Of a DNA stretch of 7,607 nucleotides, positions 7,203-7,607 are shown piece after piece (position 1 is the first letter of the stretch; the number at the start of each line of letters is the position of its first letter). Source of the stretch: Chloroflexota bacterium (GTDB taxonomy: Bacteria > Chloroflexota > Ktedonobacteria > Ktedonobacterales > Ktedonobacteraceae); NCBI GenBank assembly GCA_005881995.1, contig VBHV01000626.1:1-7607 (forward strand), read 5' to 3'. Below the pieces are notes generated by a model. That model ran no database searches, was not told where the DNA came from, and saw nothing but the letters and a program-made list of their open reading frames with translations. The position numbers and the translations under genes were made by a program.

Positions 7203-7607
7203 TTAATTGTCTAAAAATGCCAGCACATCGCGATTGAACTGTTCGGGAACTTCCATAATAGGGATGTGTCCTACGTTGTGATATACAATATGCTTTGCGC
7301 CTGGAATGTGCTGCGCCAGGTAATCGCCATTGCCTGTAGGGACTAATGGGTCTACATCCCCATGAATGACCAGCGTAGGAGCCTGAATACGCTCTAATTG
7401 TTGGGCCACATCATGACTCTGCCCGGACTGCAATTGACGGAGATAGGATTGAGCCGTCAATGGGCGATAACGCGCAATTGCCGCGATGTTTTCCAGAGTT
7501 TGTGGATGGCTTTCAGCAAAGCTGGGGGCCATTATCAGGCTATAGTTTCTGCGGGCCAGTTCTCCAGGCTCGACATTCTCACGAGATGCTGTTAATAGTG
7601 CAACCAT
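7203..7607 (-). CDS. Alpha/beta hydrolase, C-terminal part (5' end beyond window)
   Basis: The last 134 residues of an alpha/beta-hydrolase-fold protein are visible; full members are usually ~260-290 residues. The Met at the window edge is probably internal. APTLVIHGDVDPLVP (76-90 of the visible part) holds the expected acid, Asp86, and NVGHIPIMEVPEQFNRDVLAFL (111-132) the catalytic His114. The nucleophile serine and oxyanion loop should lie upstream. The cap-region segment with ELARRNYSLIMAPS precedes these. The family includes 3-oxoadipate enol-lactonases, esterases and acyl-CoA thioesterases, and substrate cannot be inferred from this part. It is 15 bp upstream of the thiolase on the same strand, so it belongs to the beta-oxidation operon and may act on an acyl ester or thioester. 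The operon promoter must lie outside the window. Confidence 0.85.
   Translation of the reverse strand: MVALLTASRENVEPGELARRNYSLIMAPSFAESHPQTLENIAAIARYRPLTAQSYLRQLQSGQSHDVAQQLERIQAPTLVIHGDVDPLVPTGNGDYLAQHIPGAKHIVYHNVGHIPIMEVPEQFNRDVLAFLDN

Overview
The window looks like chromosomal DNA from a large-genome soil bacterium. A Chloroflexota member of the Ktedonobacteria is the best guess. That rests on general recognition: a short helix-turn-helix (Xis/MerR-like) orphan, a proline/tyrosine-rich single-pass membrane protein, a small charged protein, and long imperfect hairpins between genes. No rRNA or other taxonomic marker is present, so the assignment is an inference. No transposase, integrase, tRNA or CRISPR array was seen.

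Left half (1-3300): single genes of mostly unrelated function, AT-richer than the right half. In order: the 3' end of a gene carrying a GspE/MshE N-terminal-like domain (+); a 71-residue helix-turn-helix protein (+) preceded by a perfect 22-bp palindrome; a membrane protein (-) convergent with it, with a hairpin of 27-bp arms between them; a class I SAM-dependent methyltransferase (+) divergent from the membrane protein and followed by a perfect 15-bp hairpin; and a 74-residue acidic protein of unknown function (-). A gene-free stretch of about 360 bp follows, holding a 20-bp-arm inverted repeat.

Right half (3632-7607): a GC-richer minus-strand operon for fatty-acid beta-oxidation, read right to left. 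It holds an alpha/beta hydrolase cut by the window edge, a 3-ketoacyl-CoA thiolase (FadA-like), and a FadN-type fusion of 3-hydroxyacyl-CoA dehydrogenase with enoyl-CoA hydratase. Intergenic gaps are 15 and 2 bp. The fusion would hydrate enoyl-CoA and oxidise the resulting 3-hydroxyacyl-CoA, and the thiolase would cleave the 3-ketoacyl-CoA.

The most notable anomaly is in the thiolase. Both halves are well conserved and include all catalytic motifs, but they lie in different frames, and roughly 35-45 residues expected between them are absent. This is an internal deletion with a net frameshift, not a one-base error. The gene is either a recent pseudogene or the site of a misassembly. I did not find convincing evidence of a wholly new multi-gene system. 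The best unexplained signals are the thiolase lesion, the palindrome ahead of the helix-turn-helix gene, and the two long intergenic inverted repeats.
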